The notes beneath the pieces were generated by a model. The model had not been told where the DNA came from and searched no databases. It was given only the letters and a program-made list of their open reading frames with translations. Below are positions 1 through 7,568 of a DNA stretch of 64,000 nt, in pieces. Source of the stretch: Deltaproteobacteria bacterium (GTDB taxonomy: Bacteria > Desulfobacterota > DSM-4660 > Desulfatiglandales > HGW-15). Every line of letters starts with the position of its first letter. Position 1 is the stretch's first letter. Position numbers and translations under genes: made by a program. The stretch covers positions 1 to 64,000 of the forward strand of contig JAFGFM010000088.1 in NCBI GenBank assembly GCA_016931115.1, in the 5' to 3' direction.

Positions 1-63
1 AGAAAAAACCTTGATTAGCGGTAGTAATTCTTTCTGTTCTTTTGTTAATATTTCACTGTGCAT
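1..63 (-). CDS. AbiEii-type nucleotidyltransferase toxin, N-terminus only (runs off window)
   Basis: The ATG is at 63-61 and the frame stays open to the window edge (21 codons). The visible start contains LTKEQKELLPLIKVFS, which matches the usual N-terminus of the nucleotidyltransferase AbiEii/AbiGii family, where this helix precedes the sugar-nucleotidyltransferase-like catalytic core. It overlaps the stop of the upstream DUF6922-like gene by 11 nt in a different frame, the arrangement expected for a translationally coupled antitoxin-toxin pair. The family call rests on a short stretch plus context; the catalytic residues lie outside the window. Confidence 0.6.
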   Translation of the reverse strand, partial: MHSEILTKEQKELLPLIKVFS

Positions 64-340
64 GTTTTGTAAAATATAATTTAAAAAAATTTAGTGTCCG
101 CTTATGATAATTTGAACGTTTGCCTGATATTTGCTTGTTAAATATCTCAGCTATAGTTTTTATCCCAACCAGGTCGAAAAGTTCTTTTACGCTTTTCTCA
201 TCGCCATAATTTAATATAGCCTCGACCACAGCATTTATACTTATATTCATTTTTTCTTCAGGCTTTACCCACCAGAATAGTGAACCATTCTGCTGAATAA
301 ATTCTTTAATTTCAGGGCTGTCTTGTGTTTTTAGATCCAT
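53..340 (-). CDS. DUF6922-like protein, probable antitoxin partner of AbiEii
   Basis: This 95-residue protein has the pattern GSLFWWVKPEEKMNI, then VVEAILNYGDEKSVKELFDLVG, ending TLNFFKLYF. That resembles DUF6922 proteins (FW-D/P-x at the start, hxxVLxYGD, and a terminal hNFhxLYF). In many bacteria this family lies directly upstream of an AbiEii nucleotidyltransferase, and here such a gene starts 11 nt before this one ends. I infer the antitoxin half of a type IV-like abortive infection or toxin-antitoxin module. No signal peptide or membrane segment is visible. The ribosome binding site is weak. Confidence 0.55.
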   Translation of the reverse strand: MDLKTQDSPEIKEFIQQNGSLFWWVKPEEKMNISINAVVEAILNYGDEKSVKELFDLVGIKTIAEIFNKQISGKRSNYHKRTLNFFKLYFTKHAQ

Positions 341-374
341 ATTATAAAGTTGAAAGGTAAAAGATCAAAGGTTT

Positions 375-425
375 AACGGTTCAGGGTTGAACTCGCAGAG
401 AGTCAAGCGCTAAGCGCATAAGATA
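375..425. repeat. Degenerate heptamer array (purine-rich arm)
   Basis: Weak period-7 pattern built from units such as GCTAAGC and GCATAAG, related to the GCGCATA family seen at 3162-3264 and 3748-3862. It lies in the 419 bp gap between the DUF6922-like and FemAB-like genes. Confidence 0.4.
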
Positions 426-497
426 AAACCCAGAAGTCGGAAATAAAAAACAGATTTTTTAAATACATTTAATCCAAAAGTCAGAATTCAGAAAACA

Positions 498-596
498 TTA
501 TTTACAAAGCAGATGCTTGAGAAATTCACGATCCTGAACATCCCTTGGCCTTATCCCCATTTTTGTTTTTTTGCCTATTTGCTTTTCTCTGTTCAT
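498..596 (-). CDS. Possible 32-residue small ORF or gene remnant
   Basis: An ATG at 596-594 follows an AAGGT-like Shine-Dalgarno at 4-6 nt spacing and opens a 32-codon frame ending in TAA at 498. The residues (core TKMGIRPRDVQDREFLKHLL) look like ordinary protein, with mixed charged and hydrophobic positions, unlike the low-complexity DNA around it. I do not recognise a family. It may be a real micro-ORF or the 3' end of a decayed gene. Confidence 0.25.
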   Translation of the reverse strand: MNREKQIGKKTKMGIRPRDVQDREFLKHLLCK

Positions 597-618
597 TTAC
601 TACCTTACTTATTCTTGT

Positions 619-745
619 GACACGGATTTCACGGATACACACGGAATTTTTATTTTATTAAAACCCTGAAAATCATTGTTTATAGATATCTTAATTGTTG
701 TTATTTTTTAATGATCCTGAAAATCTGTGTTAATCCGTGTCCTGA
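619..745. repeat. Inverted pair of CACGGATT-type repeats, period 9
   Basis: The left arm 619-645 repeats CACGGAT at about 9 nt spacing (CACGGATTTCACGGATA). The right arm 720-745 carries the complement (AATCCGTGTC). About 75 bp of AT-rich sequence separates them. The period differs from the more common 7 nt arrays here, but the arm-complement layout is the same. Confidence 0.6.
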
Positions 746-759
746 TTCCAGCATGTTTA

Positions 760-1791
760 CTACCCTATATGTCTATATAATAGATATCCGATTGCATTCA
801 GGACAGGAGATGGCATTTTCTTGAAAATGGGATAGGATGTCTTTGCGCGAAAGCTGTCTTTTATGAATTCATTATTCTTAAGACTGTATCTGTAATAATT
901 TACAAGAGACTCTGTGGCACCCCAGCCCCTTTTAAACTGCAAAAGACCCTGGTTTTCCATCTCGGTTATACCAAAGCTGAAATTACTGAAACTTTCCTTA
1001 GCGTAATGTTTTATTGCTTCCCACATTAGAAGATTATTGGGCCTCATGTTCAGATAGCCTTCATCTGAAGCGCCATACTTGTATACAGCTTTCTTATTGA
1101 AGTGAAGAAACACAGCACCTGCAATTGCCTTTTTTTTTGAGAAGGCCAGGGCAACAAAGCCTTTTTTTTTTGATATTACATCCTTAAATAGCTTATTAAA
1201 AAATATAAAAGGCTGAGGAGGAAGGCCATGCTTTTTCCTGGTCATGCAGTTAAGCTTGAAAAATTGTTTCACTGCATCAAGTGTATTGTTAAGGCTTACT
1301 TCAACACCTCTGCTCTGAGCATTTTTTATATTTCTTCTTGTACTGCTTTTCAAACTGGAAAAAAGTTTTTCTTCAGTTTCGTTTAACTTCACATCATGGC
1401 TATAAAAAGATAATGAAGAGGATGCCTTTTTAAAATTATCACTACCACCACGCCATTCAATGTGTTTCCAGTTTTTTTTTCTGCCGCATTCCCTGATCTG
1501 TTCAATTGCCATATCGAATAATTGTTGATCCATGACAATTGGTTCACAGTTATCTGTAAATGGCAGAGACACCCCCCTTTTCCCGGTTAGCATGCTCTTA
1601 ACCTCCATCATGGGAATTAGGGTGGTCAGTTTATTATCCTCAATGGTTGCGAAATAAAATGGGGTATAACCATAGGCACCATGCAGCACCTTTGCCCATT
1701 CTGATGTATGAAAAAAGGATGTGTTCTCATTTGTGAGAAGCAGTTCGTCCCAGTCGGGATATTCAATTGGATTTATGATATGCAAATTCAT
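760..1791 (-). CDS. FemAB-like peptidyl/acetyl-transferase of the exosortase/PEP-CTERM system
   Basis: This 343-residue protein has the double-GNAT fold signature of the FemAB family. The N-terminal half contains the typical FFHTSEWAKVL segment, and the C-terminal half contains AGAVFLHFNKKAVYKYGASDEGY and MRPNNLLMWEAIKHY. Length and motifs match the FemAB-related proteins repeatedly found beside exosortase genes (TIGR03019-type). The family transfers aminoacyl or acyl groups; the substrate here is unknown. It is the last gene of the minus-strand exopolysaccharide block, about 500 bp downstream of the exosortase with a decayed GxxExxY gene between. The protein is cytoplasmic, with no signal peptide. 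Confidence 0.75.
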   Translation of the reverse strand: MNLHIINPIEYPDWDELLLTNENTSFFHTSEWAKVLHGAYGYTPFYFATIEDNKLTTLIPMMEVKSMLTGKRGVSLPFTDNCEPIVMDQQLFDMAIEQIRECGRKKNWKHIEWRGGSDNFKKASSSLSFYSHDVKLNETEEKLFSSLKSSTRRNIKNAQSRGVEVSLNNTLDAVKQFFKLNCMTRKKHGLPPQPFIFFNKLFKDVISKKKGFVALAFSKKKAIAGAVFLHFNKKAVYKYGASDEGYLNMRPNNLLMWEAIKHYAKESFSNFSFGITEMENQGLLQFKRGWGATESLVNYYRYSLKNNEFIKDSFRAKTSYPIFKKMPSPVLNAIGYLLYRHIG

Positions 1792-1796
1792 TTTTT

Positions 1797-1826
1797 GACA
1801 GGATTAACAGGATTTCCAGGATTTTA
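1797..1826. repeat. Left arm of period-9 CAGGATT repeat flanking the GxxExxY pseudogene
   Basis: Units GACAGGATT, AACAGGATT and TCCAGGATT follow at 9 nt intervals. The complementary arm is at 2288-2318, so the two arms bracket the frameshifted gene at 1848-2229 as an imperfect inverted repeat. Confidence 0.7.
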
Positions 1827-1847
1827 TTTTTTTTAATCATATCAATT

Positions 1848-2229
1848 CTATAGATCCTGTCTAAACTTTTTATATTTCCGCTTTACTTCAACTCCGGAAG
1901 GACCGAAGTTTATGAGAAGGCCAACATCCTTTCTCAAGCCCTTTAGGTAGTTCACCAGTTGCACTTCGTGTTCTTTTACTAAATTTCTTACTGATTTTCG
2001 TTCAACAATAATATTGTTATCCACAAATATATCGATAAAAAACTCACCTACAACCTTATCATCATAGTAAACTTTAAGTGGCTTTTCTTCTTCTACTTTA
2101 AAATCATTTTTTTCAAGTTCCAGAACTAAAGCTTTTTTTTTATATCTTCTCTACAAAACCAAAACCTAATTGATTATAGACCTGATATGCTGCGCCTATT
2201 ATCTTTTTGGTTATGTTATCGTTTTCCAT
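1848..2229 (-). pseudogene. GxxExxY family protein, frameshifted at a 9-base homopolymer
   Basis: From ATG at 2229 the frame reads ENDNITKKIIGAAYQVYNQL, then GFGFVEKI and a stop, because of a run of nine A (T at 2133-2141 on plus). One frame over, reading resumes as KKALVLELEKNDFKVEEE and continues through IVERKSVRNLVKEHEVQLVN and GLLINFG to TAG at 1848. Together these rebuild a complete GxxExxY-type protein of about 126 residues, a small family of unknown function (possibly nuclease-related) often seen near repeats. The 382 nt length is not a multiple of three, consistent with one single-base indel. It is decayed or possibly rescued by slippage. No single frame longer than 100 codons exists. 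Confidence 0.75.
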
Positions 2230-2287
2230 TTTTTAATATTTAACAGGATTTAAATGATTTTCATGATTGTTTTTTAAAAAACCTACA

Positions 2288-2318
2288 TATCCTGTCTATC
2301 CTGTTAATCCTGTCTAAT
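2288..2318. repeat. Right arm of period-9 repeat flanking the GxxExxY pseudogene
   Basis: Units ATCCTGTCT, ATCCTGTTA and ATCCTGTCT at 9 nt spacing are the complement of the arm at 1797-1826. The array overlaps the 3' end of the exosortase gene, whose last codons (DIRQD) are read from it. Confidence 0.7.
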
Positions 2319-3152
2319 ATCTTTTCGATTTTGAAAATATTGGTCCGCTCCTATTGCTATGATCAAGACTACAAAAAACACGGTCCAGCTTATTATCACA
2401 TGAGGCCAGTGTTCTGCCATTTTGGGACTTATATAATGGGTAAGAATAAATATAGAAGACAGTCTTCCCACACTTGCAATAAGTGATATAAATATTGAAG
2501 AGACAACTACTGCAAGCCTGCTCCACAGGACGCTTTTAAAAAGATAGGCATATGCAAAACTGAATACGAAATATGATACAAGATATCTTATCCCGCTGCA
2601 TCCAATGGCAACCTCAAGGGTGGCATTATGAAGGTGTATCAGGTTGCCCTCATGGAAAAAAGGAATACCAAGGATTGATATAACAATCCTTGACCCGCCA
2701 AAGGAAATAACCCTTATAGTCTCAGCAAGATCAAGATATATATCATCCGGGATTGGAGTAAGGCTTATCAGGAAATAAAGCGGAAATGAAATTTCCTTAT
2801 AAAAACTCCAACCGAGTATCAGTAAGACTGCCCCTGACAGGTAAATAATAAAGCCCAAAATATGCAACTGATAAGGCCATCCGCTGAAAAAGACCGGCAC
2901 AAGGCCAATTGCGATGATAATCAAACCAAACATGTTGAATTCCGGTCTGATTTTTGCCAGGGCCTTATGGTTAAGCCATATAAAATATGCCGAAATAAAG
3001 GGCACAAATATACCATGGGAGCTGCCCTCACGATTCATTACCGCATATAAAAGGTGCCCCAGGGATTCTCGATACAGGATACCGACGGTGATCAGTGCCA
3101 GTACCAGGAAAATAATGCGAATAGGAGTTTGTTTCGAGTTTTCTGTATTCAT
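2304..3152 (-). CDS. Exosortase (PEP-CTERM sorting transpeptidase)
   Basis: An integral membrane cysteine transpeptidase that recognises C-terminal PEP-CTERM anchors and cleaves or transfers the cargo. From the Met at 3152 it has 282 residues with about eight hydrophobic segments. The expected catalytic triad is visible: Cys in EVAIGCSGIRYL (about residue 185), Arg in LIASVGRLSSIF (about 230) and His in EHWPHVIISWTVFF (about 248-251). An upstream in-frame ATG at 3188 adds a dozen residues, but those codons are read from the GCGCATA heptamer array, so I prefer 3152; neither start has a strong Shine-Dalgarno. The three PEP-CTERM proteins at 16-19 kb are its likely substrates. No EpsI/DUF3485 domain or gene is visible in the window. 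Confidence 0.85.
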   Translation of the reverse strand: MNTENSKQTPIRIIFLVLALITVGILYRESLGHLLYAVMNREGSSHGIFVPFISAYFIWLNHKALAKIRPEFNMFGLIIIAIGLVPVFFSGWPYQLHILGFIIYLSGAVLLILGWSFYKEISFPLYFLISLTPIPDDIYLDLAETIRVISFGGSRIVISILGIPFFHEGNLIHLHNATLEVAIGCSGIRYLVSYFVFSFAYAYLFKSVLWSRLAVVVSSIFISLIASVGRLSSIFILTHYISPKMAEHWPHVIISWTVFFVVLIIAIGADQYFQNRKDIRQD

Positions 3153-3161
3153 TGGATTATT

Positions 3162-3264
3162 TAGCATAGCGCAAAGCGCATGGCGCATAGGGTCAGAAGC
3201 TTAAAAGCTTGTAATGTTACGCTATGCTCTTAGCGCTCTGCCCTATGCGCTACGCGCTTATGCG
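3162..3264. repeat. Inverted heptamer array, GCGCATA family
   Basis: The left arm (AGCATAGCGCAAAGCGCATGG) is followed after about 25 bp by its complement (CTATGCTC.. CTATGCGCTACGCGC). The unit length is 7. The array supplies the last codons of the acetyltransferase at 3250 (ending RISA) and the extra N-terminal codons in front of the exosortase start. Confidence 0.75.
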
Positions 3265-3726
3265 TCTTATCACCTTTGCCGGATTACCTGCCACAATAGT
3301 ACCTTCAGGGACATCCTTAATAACCACACTACCTGCCCCCACAATTGCCTTTTCACCTACTGTTACGCCACAAAGGATTGTTGCATTTGAGCCTATGGAT
3401 GCACCTTTTTTAATTACTGTAGGAACCACCTTCCAGTCTGCCTCGGTTTGAAGGCCGCCTGCCTCGATGGTTGCACGGGGATACCTGTCATTAATGAACA
3501 TAACACCATGACCTATAAACACATCATCCTCTATCTGCACACCTTCACATATAAATGAATGGCTCTGTATCTTGCAATTTTTACCAACATAGGCATTTTT
3601 TTGTATCTCTACAAAGGTCCCTATCTTTGTGTTATCACCAATCTCACAACCATATAAATTAATAAAGGCATTGAGGACAACATCCTTTCCGAGAACCACA
3701 TTAGGGGCTATTTTTTTTAATTCCAT
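3250..3726 (-). CDS. Hexapeptide-repeat N-acetyltransferase, WbpD/WlbB-like
   Basis: This 158-residue left-handed beta-helix protein has repeated hexapeptides (IGDNTKIGTFVEI, VGKNCKI, IEDDVFIGHGVMF, IGSNATI, IVGAGSVVIKDVP) and the terminal GNPAKVI motif of sugar acetyltransferases. With the oxidoreductase at 4294 and the aminotransferase at 5422 it forms the set that in other bacteria makes UDP-2,3-diacetamido-2,3-dideoxy-glucuronate (WbpB, WbpE, WbpD): oxidation at C3, transamination, then N-acetylation by this enzyme. It is cytoplasmic. Its stop codon lies inside a heptamer array. The exact sugar substrate is inferred from the trio. Confidence 0.75.
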   Translation of the reverse strand: MELKKIAPNVVLGKDVVLNAFINLYGCEIGDNTKIGTFVEIQKNAYVGKNCKIQSHSFICEGVQIEDDVFIGHGVMFINDRYPRATIEAGGLQTEADWKVVPTVIKKGASIGSNATILCGVTVGEKAIVGAGSVVIKDVPEGTIVAGNPAKVIRRISA

Positions 3727-3747
3727 TTATTTTACTCCTTATATTTT

Positions 3748-3862
3748 AGCATAGCGCAAAGGGCATAGCGCATGGGGTAAAAGTCAGCTAAGCGCATGTT
3801 GCATAGCGCAAAGGGCATAGCGTAGTGCGCATGGGGCATAGGGCAAAGCGCATGGCGCAAAG
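3748..3862. repeat. Heptamer array, GCATAGC/GCAAAGG units (arm 1 of a bracketed gene)
   Basis: About 16 degenerate 7 nt units such as GCATAGC, GCAAAGG and GCATGGG on the plus strand. The complementary arm is at 4236-4299, with a frameshifted four-helix-bundle gene between the two. Confidence 0.8.
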
Positions 3863-3878
3863 TGAACATGTTATTAAA

Positions 3879-4234
3879 TTATTTAAGGGTATGTTGGAAA
3901 TTAGTTATCTGCCTACACAACATATCCAGTTTATCCAGTAGACTTTCCAATACCTCAAGGCTAATTAATTTTCTTCCGTTTAATATAATCAATATATTTG
4001 CATTTTCGAAGGTTGACCTTCTGGCAATATTTAAGAATTGTATAAATTCCTTATTAGAATTGGATCCTGACCCCTCCGCTATATTATTAGACATAGACAT
4101 TCCGGCAGCCCTCAACTGTTCCGTAAAACGAAACAGCTTTCTTTTTCCAGATCATCAGCGATATCAAAAAGTTGATCAGCGATTTCGATGGCCAATTGCC
4201 AAATCTTCAGATCCTGAAACCTAAATTTCGCCAT
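3879..4234 (-). pseudogene. Four-helix-bundle (23S rRNA IVP-type) protein, frameshifted
   Basis: From ATG at 4234 the frame reads MAKFRFQDLKIWQLAIEIAD and continues to DDLEKES, then goes out of frame in an A-rich run (GAAAAAGAAAGC). One frame over it resumes as LFRFTEQLRAAGMSMSNNIA, then EGSGSNSNKEFIQFLNIARR and on to the stop at 3879. The core QLRAAGMSMSNNIAEG matches the family signature (QxxRAxxSxxxNIxEG). The total of 356 nt is one base short of a 118-residue gene, so a single deletion explains it. A second copy at 11936 is intact and a third is fused to trpF. It is bracketed by complementary heptamer arrays. Confidence 0.8.
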
Positions 4235-4235
4235 G

Positions 4236-4299
4236 TCTTTATCTTTGCTCTTTGCGCTCTGCTCTTTGCGCCATGCGCTCCGCGCTCTGTGCTTTACAG
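4236..4299. repeat. Heptamer array, complementary arm of 3748-3862
   Basis: Units TTGCTCT, TTGCGCT, CTGCTCT, TTGCGCC and ATGCGCT follow at 7 nt spacing, the reverse complement of the left arm. It overlaps the stop region of the oxidoreductase at 4294. Confidence 0.8.
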
Positions 4300-5301
4300 G
4301 TCGATCGGAATCCCATTTCCGGCCAGAGATATTTTTGATGCTGCAAGTATTTTTACCACCTCAAGACCGGCCCTGCCATCTGTAAGAGGTTTTTTATTAC
4401 CTTTAATACAATCAACAAAATGCTGTGTTTCAAGGGCAAGGGCCTCAATATTATCTATCTTAGGTGCCCACATATCACCAACCCTGTACTGCACCTGCAT
4501 ATTATAGATATCTTCCTTTGTCTTAAGCATCTCAACACCCTTGTCATAAACCTTTATCTTTTCACTGGGTTCATTGTCATCGTAAAGAATCATCTTGTTA
4601 CTGCCGCCAATCAGGGTCTGGCGTATCTTTACAGGTGATACCCAGCTGACATTTATATGTGCAATAATATTATTTTCCATGTAAATAGTAAGAAGGGCCT
4701 TGGGTATAACCTCTTTACCATAATAGTGTGAACCGGTTGCAGATACTGTCAGTTTTTTATATGGCATAAAATAATCCATAATGGATATATCATGGGGGGC
4801 TAAATCCCAGATAACATCAACATCTTTCTGAAAAAGCCCGAGGTTAACACGGGTGGAATCATAATAAATCATATCACCCAGTTCACCTTTATCTATAAGG
4901 TCTTTGATCTTTCTCACAGCACCAGTATATATAAAGGTGTGATCAACAATCAGTACCTTGCCTTTCTTTTCTGCCATTTCAATAAGAATTTCGCCCTGCT
5001 CTACTTTCTCTGTCATGGGTTTTTCAAGCCATACATGCTTACCGGACTCAAAAGCCTTTTTTGCAAGCTCAAAGTGAGTAGACACAGGCGTAGCGATTGC
5101 TATAGCATCAATCGAAGTGTCATTAAAGAGGCTAGCTGTCTCATTCAGAAGTTTTGCATGAGGGTGATTTCTACCAGCAGCTTTCAATCTGTCAGGGGAA
5201 AAATCGCAAATTGCAGCCAGCTTCATCTCAGGATTGCTGCTGAAATTCCTGGCAAGATTGGGTCCCCAATATCCATATCCAATTAGTCCTATTTGTATCA
5301 T
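4294..5301 (-). CDS. Gfo/Idh/MocA-family sugar-nucleotide oxidoreductase, WbpB/WlbA-like
   Basis: This 335-residue NAD-dependent dehydrogenase has the N-terminal Rossmann motif IGLIGYGYWGPNLARNF, the cofactor-binding EKP motif in HVWLEKPMTEK, and the catalytic region DLAPHDISIMDYF. Length is normal. In the WbpB pathway the enzyme oxidises the C3 hydroxyl of UDP-GlcNAcA, providing the 3-keto substrate for the PLP aminotransferase encoded just upstream at 5422. It is separated from that gene by a heptamer array and probably co-transcribed. Cytoplasmic. Confidence 0.8.
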   Translation of the reverse strand: MIQIGLIGYGYWGPNLARNFSSNPEMKLAAICDFSPDRLKAAGRNHPHAKLLNETASLFNDTSIDAIAIATPVSTHFELAKKAFESGKHVWLEKPMTEKVEQGEILIEMAEKKGKVLIVDHTFIYTGAVRKIKDLIDKGELGDMIYYDSTRVNLGLFQKDVDVIWDLAPHDISIMDYFMPYKKLTVSATGSHYYGKEVIPKALLTIYMENNIIAHINVSWVSPVKIRQTLIGGSNKMILYDDNEPSEKIKVYDKGVEMLKTKEDIYNMQVQYRVGDMWAPKIDNIEALALETQHFVDCIKGNKKPLTDGRAGLEVVKILAASKISLAGNGIPIDL

Positions 5302-5317
5302 TTATTTCCTCCAAAAG

Positions 5318-5422
5318 GAGCTGAGAGCTCAAAGCTCAAAGCTCAAAGCTCAAAAAGTTTGAAGCTTAATGCTAGGAAGCTATTAAGCTTTTAAGCATCC
5401 CGGCTTTCAAGCCTTCCAGCGT
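5318..5422. repeat. Heptamer array, CTCAAAG family, with inverted second half
   Basis: Four near-perfect CTCAAAG units at about 5326-5356 are followed by AAGCTTAA and GCTATTAAGCTTTTAAGC units running in the complementary sense to about 5422. Period 7 in the first half. Confidence 0.75.
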
Positions 5423-6522
5423 TAAAAAAATTCTTTTATCGATTCGCAGACATACTCTATCTGTTCTTTTGTAAGTTCTGCAAACATGGGAAGAGATAAT
5501 AGTCTTTTGGCTACCTTTTCAGAAACCGGGAAATCACCCTCTTTAAAACCCATATTCGCATATGCCTTTTGCAGATGCAAAGGAACAGGATAATGCAGAC
5601 CTGTGCCAATACCTTTTCCGGCTAAATGCTTCTGAAGGCCATCTCTGTCATCAACAAGGATAAGGTAGATATGATATACAGATTCCATACCTTTTGCTTC
5701 AACCGGTGTAGTTATTCCATTTATTTTAGAAAGGAGCTCATTATAAATGGCAACATTCTTTCTGCGGGCATCATTCCAGGCCTTAAGTCTTTTCAGTTTT
5801 ATTCGAAGCACACCAGCCTGAATGGCATCAAGCCTTCCATTATAACCTTCTACCGCATGATAATATTTCTGTTCCTGGCCATGGTCTCTAAGCATGGACA
5901 TTTGTTTAGCCAGTTTTTCATCCTGGGTGACAACTGCCCCTCCTTCACCGAATGCCCCGAGATTTTTACCAGGATAAAAACTGAAGCAGCCTGCAAGCCC
6001 CATTGAACCTGCCTTTTTACCTTTATAAAGAGCGCCATGTGCCTGGCATGCATCTTCTATAACTATCAGGTTATGCATTTTTGCAATCTTGAGGATGGCA
6101 TCCATATCAGCCGGCTGTCCGTATAGATGAACAGGGAGGATGGCCCTTGTTTTTTTATTAATTTTGGCTTCAATCAAACCGGGATTGATATTGTATGTGT
6201 CCGGCAGGATATCAACAAATACAGGTTTGGCGCCGGCCTGGGATATTGCCTCTGTTGTCGCAATAAATGTATTTGGAACTGTTATAACCTCATCCCCCTG
6301 GCCGATCCCGGCAGCAATGAGAGCAAACCGCAGGGCGTCAGTACCTGAATTAACAGCCACACAATATTTCGTTTCACAGAATTCGGCAAATTCCTTCTCA
6401 AGGCCCGTAACCTGAGGGCCTCCTATAAATGCGGCATTAGACATGGCTTCAGTAAGCATTGGAAGCACTTCATTTTCAATCTGTTTATACTGAGTCTTTA
6501 GATTTAAAAAAGGAACATCCAT
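5422..6522 (-). CDS. DegT/DnrJ/EryC1/StrS aminotransferase, WbpE/WlbC-like
   Basis: This 366-residue PLP-dependent sugar aminotransferase has the substrate-entry region VNSGTDALRFALIAAGIGQG, the D-x-x-Q motif VIEDACQAHGALYKG, and the PLP lysine in GCFSFYPGKNLGAFGEGG. It transfers an amino group (usually from glutamate) to the 3-keto sugar made by the neighbouring oxidoreductase. Together with the genes at 4294 and 3250 it completes a three-gene module for a diacetamido sugar of the exopolysaccharide. Start ATG 6522 is preceded by a GGAG-type site. Confidence 0.85.
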   Translation of the reverse strand: MDVPFLNLKTQYKQIENEVLPMLTEAMSNAAFIGGPQVTGLEKEFAEFCETKYCVAVNSGTDALRFALIAAGIGQGDEVITVPNTFIATTEAISQAGAKPVFVDILPDTYNINPGLIEAKINKKTRAILPVHLYGQPADMDAILKIAKMHNLIVIEDACQAHGALYKGKKAGSMGLAGCFSFYPGKNLGAFGEGGAVVTQDEKLAKQMSMLRDHGQEQKYYHAVEGYNGRLDAIQAGVLRIKLKRLKAWNDARRKNVAIYNELLSKINGITTPVEAKGMESVYHIYLILVDDRDGLQKHLAGKGIGTGLHYPVPLHLQKAYANMGFKEGDFPVSEKVAKRLLSLPMFAELTKEQIEYVCESIKEFF

Positions 6523-6621
6523 TTTTTATCTCCTCATAAAAGTTTATAGTTAATAAAAATTATTGATTAATGTCTTTGTAAAAATCTGATCTTTCAAATA
6601 TAAAATCTAATAAAATAATCA

Positions 6622-7437
6622 CTACTGGTAATAGTTTTTATAATAATATGCCCTGTTCTTCTGGAGATGCGTATGGCCGTTAACAACAATACCTAAAATC
6701 TTGTCCTTGTCGAAGGAGGCAACAGCCTTCTGTACCATGTCCCTCGGGGTTGCATTTTCACGTACCACAAATACAATTCCATCAACAAAATTAGATATTA
6801 TGTTTGACTCTGCAAGAACCTGGCTCGGCGGGGTATCAAGTATGATAAAACGATCATCATAACGTTCTCTAACCTCTTCGAGAAAGGCTTTCATATCACT
6901 TGAGGCAAGAAGCTCTGATGGATTACGAGTAACATTTCCAGCAGGTAGAAAAGATAATTTATCAACACAAGTTTTTATCAATAGATCCTGCAGATTCTTC
7001 TCCTTTTTAAGATATTCATTCAACCCATTTTTGTTTGATACCCCAAACATCATATGAAGGCTTGATCGGCGCAGATCACAGTCTACCATGAGTACATGTT
7101 CATCTATACCCATAGCAATACTTGCAGCGAGATTGGCCGCAACAAATGTTTTGCCATCTCCTGGCATTGCACTTGTAACCATAATGGTTCTTGGTCTTTC
7201 CCGATTCTGGGTAAACAATATCTGTGCCCTGAGAAGCTTGAAGCTTTCGGCCTCATATGATTCCGGTGCAGTTACCACAACAAGTTTATTACTGATATTG
7301 TTTGCTTTTATACTGCTTAATAAAGATGTAACAGGCGCTTGCAGAGCCGGTGGCTCAGACATATTTGCAGGGATAGGTCCTGTAATAACAGCCTTTTCTT
7401 TTTTTGCTTTTTCCAATGCGTCGTATATTTTTCCCAT
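6622..7437 (-). CDS. Bacterial tyrosine kinase (CpsD/CapB type) of the exosortase-linked EPS system
   Basis: A 271-residue BY-kinase ATPase domain: Walker A MPGDGKTFVA (residues 91-100), Walker A' VLMVDCDLRR (115-124), Walker B FIILDTPPS (197-205), and a C-terminal tyrosine cluster RAYYYKNYY (262-270) that is the expected autophosphorylation tail. It lacks a membrane part; the partner is probably the Wzz-like protein at 10264. In such systems the phosphorylation cycle controls polymer length and export. It lies downstream of the merR-like gene and is probably driven by the -24/-12 promoter at 8081-8096. Confidence 0.85.
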   Translation of the reverse strand: MGKIYDALEKAKKEKAVITGPIPANMSEPPALQAPVTSLLSSIKANNISNKLVVVTAPESYEAESFKLLRAQILFTQNRERPRTIMVTSAMPGDGKTFVAANLAASIAMGIDEHVLMVDCDLRRSSLHMMFGVSNKNGLNEYLKKEKNLQDLLIKTCVDKLSFLPAGNVTRNPSELLASSDMKAFLEEVRERYDDRFIILDTPPSQVLAESNIISNFVDGIVFVVRENATPRDMVQKAVASFDKDKILGIVVNGHTHLQKNRAYYYKNYYQ

Positions 7438-7469
7438 GGAAGACCTTTGTTTGAGTTACTTGAGTATTA

Positions 7470-7568
7470 AAACAATTTTAAATTTTTAATTTTGAATTTT
7501 GAATTAGTCCTAACTTTGAGCCTCTAACTTTGAGCCTTCAGCTTTGAGCTTTCAGCTTTGAGCTTTTT
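7470..7568. repeat. Heptamer array, TTTGAGC/TTCAGCT units
   Basis: An AT-rich TTTTGAA stretch is followed by TTTGAGC, TTCAGCT and TTTGAGC units at 7 nt spacing up to the stop codon of the MerR-like gene. This is the pyrimidine-rich sense of the CTCAAAG family. Confidence 0.7.
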
